A DNA stretch of 64,000 bases from Druceiella hillmani (Eukaryota > Arthropoda > Insecta > Lepidoptera > Hepialidae): assembly GCA_039881145.1 (NCBI GenBank), contig JAYKKI010000060.1, positions 5,704,501-5,768,500 of the forward strand. Direction: 5' to 3'. Below are positions 36,314-48,809 of this stretch, piece after piece. Under the pieces are notes generated by a model. That model ran no database searches. It saw only the letters and a program-made list of their open reading frames with translations, and was not told where the DNA came from. A program made the position numbers and the translations under genes. Within the stretch, counting starts at the first letter, position 1. The number at the start of each line of letters is the position of its first letter.

Positions 36314-36529
36314 TAAATAATTTATTTTTGTTTATCGTCATAGTAATTGATTATGTATATGGATATAAATTTAGATTTCAAGGTTAAAAATAAATTTAAA
36401 ACCGAAACTTAATAATCTAACAGTCAGTACGATGAAAAAACCATATATATGATAAATTATGATGTTTTTTTAAACAGAGATAAATCTAAGATTAATTAAA
36501 CAATAATGGCTAAAATAATAAAAAAAACA

Positions 36530-36825
36530 TTCACTAATTCTATAAACCTTTTATCATTTTATACCGTTTCATGTAAAACAAAATACATACCTAACGTCAA
36601 CATTTTTAAATATTATTTTACGTCATACTCCAAATATTTCCAAGAAAAATCATGAACATAATCATACGACTATAAAAACATTCACTAATTCCATAAACTT
36701 TTATTTTATACCGTTTCATGTAAAACAAAATACATACCTAACGTCAACATTTTTAAATATTATTTTACGTCATACTCCAAAGATTTACAAGAAAAGTTAT
36801 AGAGATAATCATACGATCATATTTA
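36530..36825. repeat. Two ~145-bp direct repeats
   Basis: ataccgtttcatgtaaaaca and taacgtcaacatttttaaat occur in both halves with few differences. Confidence 0.9.
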
Positions 36826-37169
36826 CGATTTTTTTTAGTTAAACATGGCCTTTATAATCTTAATATCTCAATTTTTGTTGTGGTCCATTGTATTTACAAG
36901 TGGACTTGTTTAACTAAGGCTGTTCGCTGGCTCATGTTAGAACTTTCTGAACATAACTCAAGTGAGACTCAATCTCAAATCTAACTCAACTTAGTTCGCT
37001 TATGAAACAGAGAAACAGCAGGAAGATGCAAGTCAGGTGGTGACAACACGAGCTGTAACATAGCAACTTTCCAAGATACCTGGCAGTGAAGTTAGACTTT
37101 CCCCAATATTTAAACTACACTACCCGTACATGAAACAGAAAGTGTATTCACGGAACAATATAATCTGCA

Positions 37170-37495
37170 AACTTTGAGCCCCCTATGGGGCATCCAACCG
37201 CTTGTATGGCCACAAGTCTCTCCGCGGTAGAATATACAATTCCGGTTTGGAGTACCCACACACGCTAAATAAGTCAACATCGCCGTCAGCGATACAGCAC
37301 GCGTCATATCTGGATGCCTCAGATCAACTCCCATTGAAAATATCTAGCCCTTAATTGGTATAGTATTATCCTCATTGGGATAGTACCATACCGTGTGCGA
37401 CAAGCAGCTGCAGTAGCGATGGTAAGACAGAAACAGACGATAGACTTACGACATCCGCTCTTTGGATACCAAACTGGGCTTGACAATCGACTCAA
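37170..37495 (+). pseudogene. Decayed non-LTR reverse transcriptase fragment
   Basis: The plus strand reads SLSAVEYTIPVWSTHTR, a stop, RYSTRH, stops, then VRQAAAVAMVRQK, IDLRHPLFGYQTG. R1/Jockey-type polyproteins have YSxxEYxxPVWxxSxHT, then RR(Q/K)AA and a RHP block near the C-terminus (family knowledge). Two open frames on the opposite strand (74 and 94 codons) are shadows of this relic. Confidence 0.45.
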
Positions 37496-37864
37496 ATAAT
37501 ATTTTGAAAATATAAAATTGTTCCAATTGTTCATTTCAATAGATATAATTAGAACAATAGCAAATAAAAAAGCTGTGTTGATCACACAAGTACTTATACC
37601 CAAACCACATGGTATAGATATACCTATAATAAGGAATGTGCAAAAAACCTACGTAACATAACGTGTCTTCAAATATGTAAAGAATAATTAAATGCTAAAA
37701 GCCAAATTCTGTCAGTTAGTGGCAGTACACAATCATACTAGCTCTTCATCATACATAGCCGTATTAGCTGTATCCGTGGTTGCACTTGCGTATAATTATT
37801 TCAGTTATGCGGCTCTTTATTTATACGACCGATATTATAACATGACTATGTATAATTTTTAAAC

Positions 37865-38975
37865 TCTTAGAAAAAACAATAATTGCAAAAAAGATGCGTT
37901 CTCTAGAAATACTTTCTGCTTTATTTATTTATAGAAAACATGGTTCAAAACTAAACATACTAAAAAGCAAAACTTCTCTTAGAGAAGCATTTTTTTCTTT
38001 ATTTCATTGTATAAAGCATGCGTTCTCTAGAAATACTTTCTGCTTTATTTATTTATAGAAAACATGGTTCGAATCTAAACATATTTCAAAGCAAAACTTC
38101 TCTTAGAGAAGCGTTTTTTTCTTTATTTCATTGTATAAAGCATACGTTCTCTAGAAATATTATCTGCTTAATTTATTTGTAGAAAACGTACTTAAAAACT
38201 AAACATACTTCAGAGGAAAAGTCCTCTTAGAGAAACATTTTCTGCTTTAGTTAATTGTAGCAAACTTGCGTTTTCTTAGAGAAACATTTTCTACTTTATT
38301 CAATTGTAGTAAGCATGCGATCTGTCAGAGAAATAATTTCTGCTTAATTGTAGAAAGCATGCATTCTCTTAGAATAACATTTTCTACTTTATTTTATTAC
38401 AGAAAATATGTGTTCTCTAGAAATATTTTTCACTTTATTTATTTCTAGAAAACATGCATTCACTTGGAGAAACATTTTCTGCTTTATTTAACTGTCGAAC
38501 GCATGCGTTCTCTTAGAGAAACATTTTCTTTAATAGTAGTAAGCATGTTCTCTTAGAGATTTTCTTAGTGAAGCATTTTCTTTTTTATTTAATTGCAGAA
38601 AGCATGCATTCTCTAGAAATATTTTCTATTTAATTTAATTGTAGAAAGCATGCTTTCTTTAAAAATATTTTCTGTTTTTTTTTCAATTATAGGAACCATG
38701 CGTTGCCTTAGAGAAACATTTTCTGACTTATTTAATATTAAAAAGCATGCGTTCTGCAGAAATATTTTTTGTTCTATTTAGTAAAGCAAGCGACATCTTA
38801 GAGAAACATTTTCTTCTTTATTTAATTTTGAAAAGCATGCGTTCTCTCAGACAAACATCTTCTGATTTTATTTAATTGTAGTAAGCGTGAGTTCTCTTAC
38901 AAAAATATTTTCTGCTTTACTTAGTTTTATAAAACATTCGTTCTCTTACAGAAACATTTTCTGCTTTATTTAATT
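37865..38975. repeat. ~55-65-bp minisatellite, about eighteen copies, with a ~125-bp dimer at the left
   Basis: The unit is gagaaacattttctgctt, tatttaattgtagaaagcat and gcgttctctta. The first copies repeat as ~125-bp blocks (37895-38145) with aaaacatggttcgaa and gcaaaacttctcttagagaa. Confidence 0.9.
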
Positions 38976-38984
38976 GGTTATCGT

Positions 38985-39046
38985 TATCATTGGCTAGTTG
39001 TTTTATATCCATTTAAACTACTAGCCAATGATGATAATGGCAGTAT
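38985..39046. repeat. Imperfect inverted repeat closing the minisatellite
   Basis: gttatcattggctagt pairs with actagccaatgatgataat across about 20 nt. Confidence 0.8.
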
Positions 39047-39049
39047 ATA

Positions 39050-40930
39050 AGTTTGGGTAAGCAAGTATAAAGAAAAACAATTTAGAGCAATATTATCAAA
39101 CGCGAAAAAAAAGATAACATTTATAAAGACATCGTATTCACTAGGGTGTCGATGTGAAACAATTAAATGTCTAAATTAATCAAAGCCTTCAGCACTAAAA
39201 TATACTGGTTCATGCTTGAGGTCCATAACACAGAAATCAAATTATAAAATACAACCATTCCTCGGCTTCCAAACAAACAATATACCGTACAATCGTCTCA
39301 GTGACCACTAAACTCCTACAGATAATGCAATCAAATTTCAAACGAATCCAACGAAATTGTATATACTATTTTTTTACGTAATAAAATTAATATAATTTAA
39401 TTCAAAACTCCACTTTTTCAGATCGATTCCTCGCATCATAGATCGTCAATTAAAAAAGTCAACAAAACGCGAGACGTAACATCGATGAAAGACTCCAACT
39501 CTCACCGGAAGCCAGCTTACCGGATATCGCTCATTGCCAATAGCTAATGGACTTGGCCATTAATCATTTGATGTCTTTGTGTATGACGGCCGGCTCTTAA
39601 GCTATATATAGACGTACATTGATATAAGCCTTAGATATATACATAGTGCTCGTAATCGATAAGCTAGTACAAGTAATCGAAAGTCTAATAAATCAAACAA
39701 AAAAAACATTACAGATGAATAACTTCCTATTAGTTTGATTATAGAGTTTCTTATGATAATAGTGAAATTGGTTTATTTATGTATTCGAAACGATATGAAG
39801 GTCTGTTTTTTTAAGTATGTGTTAGTAAAATGTTTGTATATTCTAAAAGCGATTAAAGTTCATTTTAAATGGGGAATATCTAACTGTGGGGTAATTTTCG
39901 TTTTTTATCTAAAACTAGAGCACGATTATTACTTGTTTATTTACAAACTTTAATATATACTATTTGAATACAGTCTATTTACTAAAATTTGTATACTAAG
40001 CATCTAGCAAAGTAATTATTATAATACATACTAACATAATAAACTGCAATCAGATGTGTGAGTTGATTACAGTTTATTATTATTTACGTACAAAGAGCTT
40101 TTTGAGAGCTTATACAATCAACTAACTGTATGAAATTTGTAATAAATTAGGGTATTTTTTCATTTCTTTTTTTATTTTCAAATTTGTTATTCAAGAATTA
40201 GAGAGTCGCAATGCACTTCAATTTGAATATTTTTCGTAAATTGCGAAATTTCAAAATGAAATATATTTTTCGTAATTTTAAACTGAAAAATAATAAATGA
40301 ATAAAAAAAAGAGTATAAATTTTATTTTAAAACAACCTATTCAGCGACACATCACAAACGTGGATGTGCATAAAATGCCATCCACGTTTTTTATGCTTTT
40401 CAAGGTTTTCTACCTGAAAAGGAAAAAAACCCAACTCATATAAGATCTTTCACATGTCCGTTTATCACACAAAACGCTTTTTAACCGTTTTTCTCAGAAA
40501 CCGCTTGATATAAAAAACTTGAAATTTGGCATAATAATAAATTTATTAAAGCGCACATACGTCCATAGGTAACTCCGAAAAATGTTTACATGAAAATTTG
40601 GAGGGAGGAGATGATAAATTAAGTTTTCATAAAAGAATTTCTGAAATTTCACATATGTTGTAGGGTGTTATTCAAAACGGCTAGTTAGAAAAACCTCAAA
40701 AAAAAAATTCATAATTTTAGGTAATATATTATATGAAATATAGAAATAGGTACTTAAATTATGCTAGAAATAAGCCACTCTTCTTATTTCCAAAACTACT
40801 TAACTTAAAGTTATGAAAACAAAATTATTTATAGGCCTGCGCAAATGTTATGGGGAAACTATAACGATGCTTTTAAATGTTTCAATTTTTTGAGCCATTC
40901 CCATAGTAGCTCATTTCCCCCATCTACTTA
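39050..40930. other. Mostly unique AT-rich sequence with short hairpins
   Basis: A somewhat less AT-rich, unique-looking part lies at 39420-39610. Inverted repeats include aataaactgcaatca/tgattacagtttatt (about 40037-40080) and aaacgtggatg/catccacgttt (about 40358-40391). From 40400 it resembles the diverged 'tctcagaaaccgctt' interspersed family also seen at 6770 and 42115. No gene is seen. Confidence 0.5.
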
Positions 40931-40936
40931 TTTATA

Positions 40937-41325
40937 CTAGCGTGACCCGTGCGAAGTCTTCGCATTATTTATTCTATTTTACTAAAATTGACATATAGAG
41001 GCGCAAGTATCAAAAGCATTGAGCTAAAGCGCCACTTTATTTATACGTGAGTGGATTTGAAATTAAACAAAAATTTTACCGACCGTCAATCGTATTGACG
41101 TTGAGCCGTTAGATGGCAGCATTGCTGTTTTGTGTATATAATTTTAATAATTAATTAATTTGCAAAAACAATAGCAATAATAAATTTTTTAGTTGTGGAT
41201 GCCGGTAGAGCAAGCAATTATCTATAAAATGATATATAATTTATGTGGATTAGTTGTGAGGTTTTTTCTAAAAAGGGAGTGTAACATCTTAACCTTAGCG
41301 TATTAATATATATGATGATGATTAG
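40937..41325 (+). mobile_element. Non-autonomous retroelement with a GAT tail, copy B
   Basis: Begins actagcgtgacccgtgcgaa and matches copies A and C, with an internal deletion of about 35 bp near its start relative to copy C. It ends tatatatgatgatgat. Confidence 0.75.
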
Positions 41326-41514
41326 ATATTACTAAATATTTACTATCCTTATAAGTCTATATTAGGGAAAACTAATATTAAATAAAGTAATTTAATTTCA
41401 AATGAGGTAACATAACGGAAACCTTGATGCGCAAACATCGTGTTTTAGTATGTTAATACGTATTAATTGAGCTCCTCATATAAAGCAAATAGTTACGAAG
41501 TTCAAAAGCATGGC

Positions 41515-41945
41515 TTTTGTTTCTAAAATTGAAGAAACTGTGACATGACGAAATCGGAATAACTCTTTGTTGAACTATAAAATTTTAAAAATATAACATT
41601 TACTAGTGAACATAAAAACATTTACTAGTGAACATAACATTTACTAGTGAACATAACATTTACTAGTGAACATAAAATTGAAGAAACTGTGACATGACGA
41701 AACCGGAATAACTCTTAGTTAAACTATACAATTTTTAAAATATAACATTTACTAGTGAACATAAAAACATTAACTAGTGAACATAACATTTACTAGTGAA
41801 CATAACATTTACTAGTGAACATAACATTTACTAGTGAACATAAAATTGAAGAAACTGTGACACGACGAAATCAGAATAACTCTTTGTTAAATTATAAAAT
41901 TTTAAAAATAAAACATTTACCTAGTGAACATAAAAAAATATTATA
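41515..41945. repeat. Nested array: ~20-bp units inside ~155-bp units
   Basis: aacatttactagtgaacata is repeated four to five times in each of three larger units, which begin aaaattgaagaaactgtgac (41527, 41683, 41845). Confidence 0.95.
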
Positions 41946-41949
41946 GGGA

Positions 41950-43190
41950 AAAAATTAAAATTTCACTTAAAAACAAAAAACATTGTTGAAAAAAAAATTC
42001 CACTGAAAAACAACTGAATGCTTTTGGAATTTTATTTTCTGATAATTTTATTTTTTGGTTTGTAATTACACCATGTAAAAACCGCTAAATAAGATTATGT
42101 AAATAGTATTTTTTTTCAGGATTTTCTACCTGAAAAGTAATAAAGACAGAACTCGTATAAGATCATTCGCATGTCCGTCTACCACACAAACCGATTTTTA
42201 TCTTTGTAAATTAACAGCTTACTTGTTAAATAAGTTAATAAGTAGGATACCTCCGGCAAGTAAGACCCACCTACTTTAAACAAAAATATTTTGGGTTAAT
42301 CACTATTTTAAATTTAGAATACATATAAACTTTTGTGGAATATAAACTTTTTTTTTTATTAAAAACCAAACCAACCAATATTAAAATGTGATGTTAAAAA
42401 AACTTTTCAATCATTTTATTAAAACTATAGTATTCACATTAAGCACTTCAACTAAATTCAACATTTTTAAGAAAAAAAAACAATACTACAGTTACACCTT
42501 ACGTACGAACAAAACTGAGTTTAATATTTCATATAATTTAAATATAGCCATTTGAGAAATTAAATAAAATAACTCAATGACATTTCTTTCTGACACTTAA
42601 ATATATGATCGTTACGTTGCAAATGGAAATTTCGTTAATGATTCCCTTCATTTTTGTAGATTTACATAATCATTAATTTACGAAATTAAAGGAAACACAA
42701 TTCCAAAAATTTTTAGAGTCTAATAAAGCCAACATCAAGTTTATTGGACTTAATTAGCCCTAAGACACTATATAATTTGTTTTAATCTAGTCTACATATT
42801 GGTTATTAACAACGAGGGTTGAAATAATACCAAAACGAAATAAACATCACAAGAAACGTAACACATTAAGTAAACTTTACAATCGTTTATTGAAATTAAA
42901 GTTATGAAACATAATTACCGCAACAGGTAACAAAGATGAAGGCGGCGCCACCGACAAGAAGACGACGTCACCAATGAGCGACATGTGGCCCCATTTATTA
43001 CCATCACAATGTCCCATTCACTACGAGTATGAAGTAAAATTATTTTATACATTAATAGTAATCCACCCCAACTTTGCAAGGTTATATTTAGCAAAGATAG
43101 CGTCTACAATATTGGAACGAAGTTCCTTATCGCACTTTAAATACTTGCCCAATTAAGATCTAGCCCGAAAAAAATTTAAGTTAATAGAAT
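41950..43190. other. AT-rich spacer, no gene seen
   Basis: Includes a copy of the 'ttttctacctgaaaag ... gatcattcgcatgtccgtc' interspersed family (42115-42195) and a short GC-richer patch at 42935-43000 with no recognisable reading frame. Confidence 0.5.
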
Positions 43191-43194
43191 TTTG

Positions 43195-43720
43195 TTAATA
43201 GAGTTTCTGTCTCTATACACGCCAAATGCCTCATTACACGCCTGACTGTATTTACCGTACACGTCTTACATTAATTATTAGAAACTATTTTTCTGAATAA
43301 AAATATGTTCTCTGGAGTATGACTTAAGTTTTTATACTATTGAAATGTCTAATTTACGGGAATCCCTAAAACAAAATTGTTCTCTTTATTACGTTAGTAA
43401 GATTTATGTCTTTATATACGCCAAATACCTTATTACATGTCAGGCTGTATTTACCGCATACGTCTTACATTAATTATTAGAAACTATTTTTCTGGACAAA
43501 AACGTGTTCTCTTGAGTATGACTTGACTTTTTATACTATTGAAATGTTTAATTTACCTGAATCCCAAAAGTAAATTACGTTAGTAAGATTTATGTCTTTA
43601 TATACGCCAAATACCTTATTACATGTCAGGCTGTATTTACCGTACACGTCTTACATTAATTATTAGTAATTATTTTTCTGAATAAAAATATGTTCTATTT
43701 AGTTTTCATACTACTGAGAT
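43195..43720. repeat. ~185-200-bp tandem repeat, three copies
   Basis: Units share tacgccaaataccttattac and accgtacacgtcttacatta. They start near 43209, 43408 and 43593. Confidence 0.9.
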
Positions 43721-43744
43721 GTTCAAAAAATCTACTTATTATAA

Positions 43745-43960
43745 AGATTGCTAATATCCCACCTGAAGATGTAATATAACGATCTTTGCTAATATCCCAC
43801 CTGAATATGTTGTAATACAACGAAACCTAGGTCGTGGTAAAGATTAATTTCTTTATAGATTTAATTAGAAGGTAGAAATAATACTACATCACGTAGTTTC
43901 ATTTAATTGTGAATAATGAATTTCTACAAAATTAACGCCAAATATATTCAATATTTTAAA
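43745..43960 (+). mobile_element. Hammerhead-bearing repeat with duplicated 5' end; core mutated
   Basis: A truncated ribozyme start (cccacctgaagatg at 43758) is followed by a second start. The second copy (43797-43837) has stem I CCAC/GUGG, stem II and GAAACCUAGGUC intact. Its core is CUGAAUA, so the catalytic G8 position is U, predicting no cleavage. The rest of the element is well preserved to aaatatattcaatattt. Confidence 0.7.
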
Positions 43961-44089
43961 ATAGTTTAAATTTGACTACTTTTAACAATTAATAAAGTAA
44001 GGTGCAATTTTAAATACTGTTTGAATTCTTACGTAATTAATTTTATCATTTTTACCCACAACTGGAACAAAGCAAAACCAAATCAATTT

Positions 44090-44345
44090 ATTGTAATTGT
44101 TCGCGACCACTGAAGCGTCAAACAAAATAATTCCAATAATCCATTACCAGATGACTGCCGTAACAACCTCGAGCGCATCACGTTTTCGACCGCTCCACGT
44201 TCACGTTCCTGGCCGAGTGGCGCTCGAACGGAACTGTTTTATCGTGCCGTTAACGAGGCGCCGCCGGACGGATCGAACCGGTAACCGTCGAGTACTGTTA
44301 ACTGCCCGCTACGCTGTCTTAACTGCATTCTGACCGTCGCAATGC
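44090..44345. promoter_or_regulatory. CpG-rich block, possible promoter or untranslated exon
   Basis: gcatcacgttttcgaccgct, gaggcgccgccggacggatc and neighbours are strongly CpG-enriched. The 78-codon plus-strand frame has no recognisable domain. A conserved regulatory element or unannotated exon is equally possible. Confidence 0.3.
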
Positions 44346-44479
44346 AGTCGTAATAAAGATTACGCTCGGACATCAGCCACTATATGCAGGGCTACCAAAA
44401 TTTATTACCGGTTTTTAAAAATAACATTTTTAATCATTTTGAGAACCCGTTTATATTGTAGGATCAATCTCAATCTCAA

Positions 44480-44600
44480 TAAATAAAAACGGAACCAATA
44501 TAAAACTCACGTGTTCGTCCGTCTGTCTGTCACAGACGGTCGGACTCAAAAAATATTTGACACAAAAGTTTAAAATTTAGGATAGTGATAAAGCACATTT
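44480..44600. repeat. Interspersed repeat with a gtctgt hairpin
   Basis: ccgtctgtctgtcacagacgg forms a hairpin. The following aaaagtttaaaatttaggat, then gcacattt, resembles 55430-55490. Confidence 0.45.
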
Positions 44601-44684
44601 ACCCGCGTTACTAAATCCCGATTAAAACTAAAAAAAAATTATGTAACAAATTTTAGGGGGCGGGGCTATTAAAATAAACGATGT

Positions 44685-45058
44685 TTTTTTTAATTGAAAG
44701 CAATAAACAAATCTTTTTTTAATTTAAAAGCAATAAACGAACCTTGTTTTTAATTTGAAAGCAATAAACGAAACTTTTTTTTTAATTTGAATGCAACAAA
44801 CGGATTTTTTTAATATTAAAGCAATAAACAAACCTTTTTTTAATTTGAAAGCAATATACGAACCTTTTTTTTAATTTGAAAACAATAAACGAACCTTTTT
44901 TTAATTTGAAAGCAATAAACAAACCTTTTTTTTAATTTAAATGCAATAAACGTACTTTGTTTTAATTTGAAAGCAATAAACGAACTTTGTTTTAATTTGA
45001 AAGCAATAAACGAAACTTTTATTAATTTAAAAGCAATAAACGAACCTTCTTTTTAATA
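44685..45058. repeat. ~31-bp minisatellite, about twelve copies
   Basis: The unit aatttgaaagcaataaacga plus cctttttt is repeated. T-run length varies between copies, as expected from slippage. Confidence 0.95.
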
Positions 45059-45569
45059 CTTTTTACTGGATACTGGTTCCTGCAGCCTATGAGATTCCTG
45101 ATAAAGGAGTTATAAGTTCCAATCCTACATTTTAAAATGTATTTATTATTATAACGATAATAAGACAATCAATTAAATTCAGTAACATTACAATACATAA
45201 CGATGATATTTCAACCAAATTACTCTCACTCATCAAACAAACAAATTACACTCTAGCGCAACGCGATCAGGTGGTTGAGCAATTGAAAACCGTGGGAAAA
45301 TGAAGAATTTCCTTATAACTCAGTTCCAGATGCCGGTATAGCAAAAATATCGTGACTACGCAAAAGCAGGTACTTATCAAGAAGTTTTTCCAAAAAATTA
45401 GGGCATAAAATCTTTCTATTTAACAACTGGAGACTAAATTTCATACTTCTCTGCCTCGCTGCAATGTATGGTAGGCCAGCGTATCCAAGAAAAAATCGGT
45501 GAGAATAGAAAAGCCATATCGTTTCATGTACAAATATCGAAGGTTTAGATATTAAGTAACATTTATTAA

Positions 45570-46172
45570 ATATTTATGACAACCCTAATTACATAATTAT
45601 ATTGTCAGGTCACTTCTTAAATGGTTGGATATCAGCAAACTGCGCCAACTTCACGTACTTACACTTCTTTTTAACATATTAAACAATCTTAAGAGCCCAA
45701 ATTATCTTATTGGCAAATTTAAAGATTTGTCTGCTCAGGGCCTTGGGTTACGATCTGAGTTCAGTGACCCTACTTATTAATAAACACACCTCTACCTATT
45801 ATGAAACATTATTCACTGTCCAAGCAGCAGAAATTTGGAATCATTTAAATCCATCAGGAAAATCACGTCCCTAAATATTTTTAAGGGTCGAGTGAAAAAG
45901 CCCTACCGCTCCTGAATCCTTTTTCTTTTGTGCCCTTGTCCTTTCCTTGCTTTCCCATCCCAATTCACATCAATACTTTTCATTACTAATACATTTATCT
46001 CGTTTGTTTTTTTTTCTCTCTTCTATATGCTATAAATAATTATTTTGCAAAATATCTTATAATGTCTACCAACTAAATTTCAATACCAATTATCCCAGTT
46101 AACTGTTCGTGTAGCAATAAGTCGGCCAAATGTTTTATGCATTAAACATGATAAACAAATAAATAAATAAAT
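45570..46172 (+). pseudogene. Decayed CR1/Jockey-like retrotransposon 3' end
   Basis: The plus-strand fragments LLINTPLYYETLFTVQAAE and IWNHLNPSGK fit the C-terminal signature of Jockey/CR1 polyproteins, in which an RTxxYxxSF block is followed by xxVxAAxxWNxLP (family knowledge). A 3' UTR then ends in aaacaaataaataaataaat (46153-46172), a short-repeat tail. There are several stops and it is 5' truncated. Confidence 0.6.
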
Positions 46173-46294
46173 ATGTATACGAAAGAAATATTTACATGCC
46201 AAATACCCAAGATAATTGAATACGATCGCTGTCTCCCAAGTATTTCCTTCTTCTTTCCAGAATCAAAAACAATTCCGAATTTTCACTAAGTTTT

Positions 46295-46460
46295 TAATGT
46301 GTTGAATATTTGGCGTTAATTTTGTAGAAATTCATTATTCAAAGATCTTTCTAGCAGCCCAACTGAAGATATTGCAATACAACGAAACCTAGGTCGCGGT
46401 AAAGAACTTAAAGAAAGTAGAAATGATACTACATCACGTAGTTTCATTTAATTGTTTTTG
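46295..46460 (+). mobile_element. Hammerhead-bearing repeat, head-to-head composite
   Basis: An inverted end block (ttgaatatttggcgttaatt, 46303-46322) precedes a plus-strand ribozyme copy at 46359-46399. Core CUGAAGA, GAAA and CCUAGGUC are intact, but stem I is CCAA/GCGG (half mismatched) and the first stem II pair is lost. Confidence 0.6.
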
Positions 46461-46559
46461 ATGTGTTTTTAAAAGAATGTCTTGCTATTCAGATATATTC
46501 TTCAACAACATGTTTTACACTTTAAAGTTTCATCATGCGAATACGCAACAAAATACAGT

Positions 46560-47085
46560 AGCCATCCTCATTTCAGCTCCACAGTCCTTTAAAAATCTAA
46601 ATTTCCTTCCAGACATTTCTATTTTTGGCCTCCTTTTCTGATTTTCTTATGCTTGATCTACAGTATATTGATATGATCTAAATCATCATTCATCCATCAC
46701 TTATTCGATCTTTATCTAGCTATGGTACTTATTGGCATTCTATATACTGTTTCATTTCCTTTTTTCCATTTAATCTTGAAATATGACAAGTATCTTGAAA
46801 TACAACAACTATGACACGTCTTAAAACTTGATAAAACCCATCGAGTCGATTATTTTAATTAGTTTCTCTAAGTTATTGTTTGTTCTAATTCTCCATTAAC
46901 CATTAACTTGTACTGGGCGGTAGATTTATCTTAGCAGTTTTCATTAAGTAAATCAAATTCGTCCTTATTTGATACTGTCCAAAATTGGCATCCAAATGTA
47001 AGTATTAGTCTAATAAACGTCTTAAAGATTTTTTTTTTCCTTAACCGATATTTTATTCCTAACACAGTATTAATATAAATGATAT
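46560..47085 (-). pseudogene. Decayed RTE/Jockey-like reverse transcriptase, minus strand
   Basis: The minus strand reads KTFIRLILTFGCQFWTVS and NKDEFDLLNE (about 47025-46945), then decayed sequence and a possible WMNDDLDHINI piece (about 46690). The pattern YKTLIRPVLTYGxExWTLxKxDE is diagnostic of the region after the RT catalytic core in these non-LTR elements (family knowledge). Confidence 0.6.
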
Positions 47086-47143
47086 CAATTATTTACCTTT
47101 AAGATTCTTGCATTAATTCCCCTCTGATATATGACATATCTTG

Positions 47144-47572
47144 GACTACTTTGATTCATTAGATACATATGTAACTGGCAAAAGCGGGCCTTATATGTCA
47201 CATTAGACTACTTTGATTCAGTAGACACATATGTAACTTGCAAAAGCGGGCCTTATATATCATATTAGAATACTTTGATTCAGTAGACACATATGTAACT
47301 TTCAAAAGCGGGTGTTATATGTCACATTAGACTACTTTGATTCAGTAGATACATATGTAACTGGCAAAAGCGGGCCTTATATGTCACATTAGACTATTTT
47401 GATTCAGTAGACACATATGTAACTTGCAAAAGCGGGTGTTACATGTCACATTAGACTACTCGGATTCAGTAGACACATATGTAACTGACAAAAGCAGGTT
47501 TATATGTCAAATTAGACCACTCTGATTCAGTAGACACATATGTAATTGACAAAAGCGGTTATTTCAATTATA
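47144..47572. repeat. 62-bp minisatellite, seven copies
   Basis: gactactttgattcagtaga and cacatatgtaacttgcaaaa start at 47144, 47206 and onward. Two variant classes (gggcctt and gggtgtt) alternate irregularly. Confidence 0.97.
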
Positions 47573-48559
47573 ATCGACCAGTGCGCCATACTCGAGTTTT
47601 GACGACGGAAGCAAGTAATTATAACACGGGCAATTTTACAAGCAATAATATGGCTTCTAAACACAGGAGACATTCCTCAAAAAATGATACTATTTTCAAA
47701 AATTCTTAGAATATTTAATTGTGGACTTTTTCTTATAATTATTTATTTGATACAAAATAAAAAAAACGCGGTACATGTACTTTTAGTTATACCAACAAAT
47801 TTTGAGTTGACACATCCCTAACAACATTCATTTAGAACTCCATTAATATATTAAACAACTTCAAAATAACTTTTAACCTAATGTCTTTCATCTTATTATT
47901 GTATGATATAAACGCACAAATTATGCCGTTAAACGTCTAAATATTATCATGCTAACGACTGTACACTGTAACCATTGGCACTTTGAAACCATCAACGACA
48001 AATTAAGTATAGATTATGTTTTGTTACACGTGTTTTATACTCTACATTGAATGTAAGCTGACCGTTACAAGAATAAAGTAGGTCCACTCTGATATAAACT
48101 TAATAGCGGTGAAAAGAAATCACTAATTTAAATCATCACACTACTATAATCAAAACGGAGAATCTGTTTGTCTCTCTCGTTTCGTCTCTTTTAGTAGTCT
48201 CTTTAGACTTCTCTTTCGTCTCTTTTAGACTATATACTAATCCACCCTATTAGTAAATTGAATATTTTAGAAAGTGTTGTATGAGAGACTAGCCTAATAA
48301 AATTGGGACTTAAACTTGGGGAGTTATTTAGTAAAACTGGGACTTTCAGTGCGATGGTGCTTAGATTTAATTTAAAATGTGGTTTATCTTTTGTCTAAAC
48401 AGACTATTTTTTTAGGGACTTCTTGTCGGTATGTCGGTTTTTTTCTGTTTATTTGCTTATTAGAACATTGCATTAAAATTATTAAAGCGATTTAAATATG
48501 ATCTTGACTATAGTCCTTCTCAGAGCTAAAATTAAAATATAACTACTTTTTTCTCTACT

Positions 48560-48800
48560 TTTATGAAGAAACTTGAGGTTAAATTCTAATTAAGGAAACT
48601 CGTGTATTAAGACTCAAGTACCCAAGCTTAAGATCTAATTAATTCATCTGTCGGGATTGTCACAGGGAGTTGATCGGATATTTATTTACGGATTTAAAGT
48701 CAAATTATTATAAAGAAATCCCTCGCATTAAGAACTAATTGTGTAAGCTTAGGATTTAACGAATTAATTTTTTCAAGACTTTTATAGTAACTCGACAACG
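48560..48800. repeat. ~120-bp array, left part
   Basis: Two units of gcttaagatctaat...tgtcgggattgtcacagg...tatttattta. The array is interrupted at about 48800 by the RTE copy and resumes at about 49450. Confidence 0.85.
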
Positions 48801-48809
48801 AAATACTGA

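Noticed and set aside
37110..37603. Two minus-strand ORFs, one with a signal-peptide-like start
   Set aside because: They are shadows of a plus-strand non-LTR reverse-transcriptase relic; no splice structure or conserved domain is visible.
38266..38448. 60-codon ORF in the 38-kb region
   Set aside because: Lies in the ~60-bp minisatellite and changes character with each unit.
44097..44333. 78-codon ORF in the CpG-rich block as a gene
   Set aside because: No domain, no Kozak or splice support; CpG-rich sequence is depleted of stops by composition.
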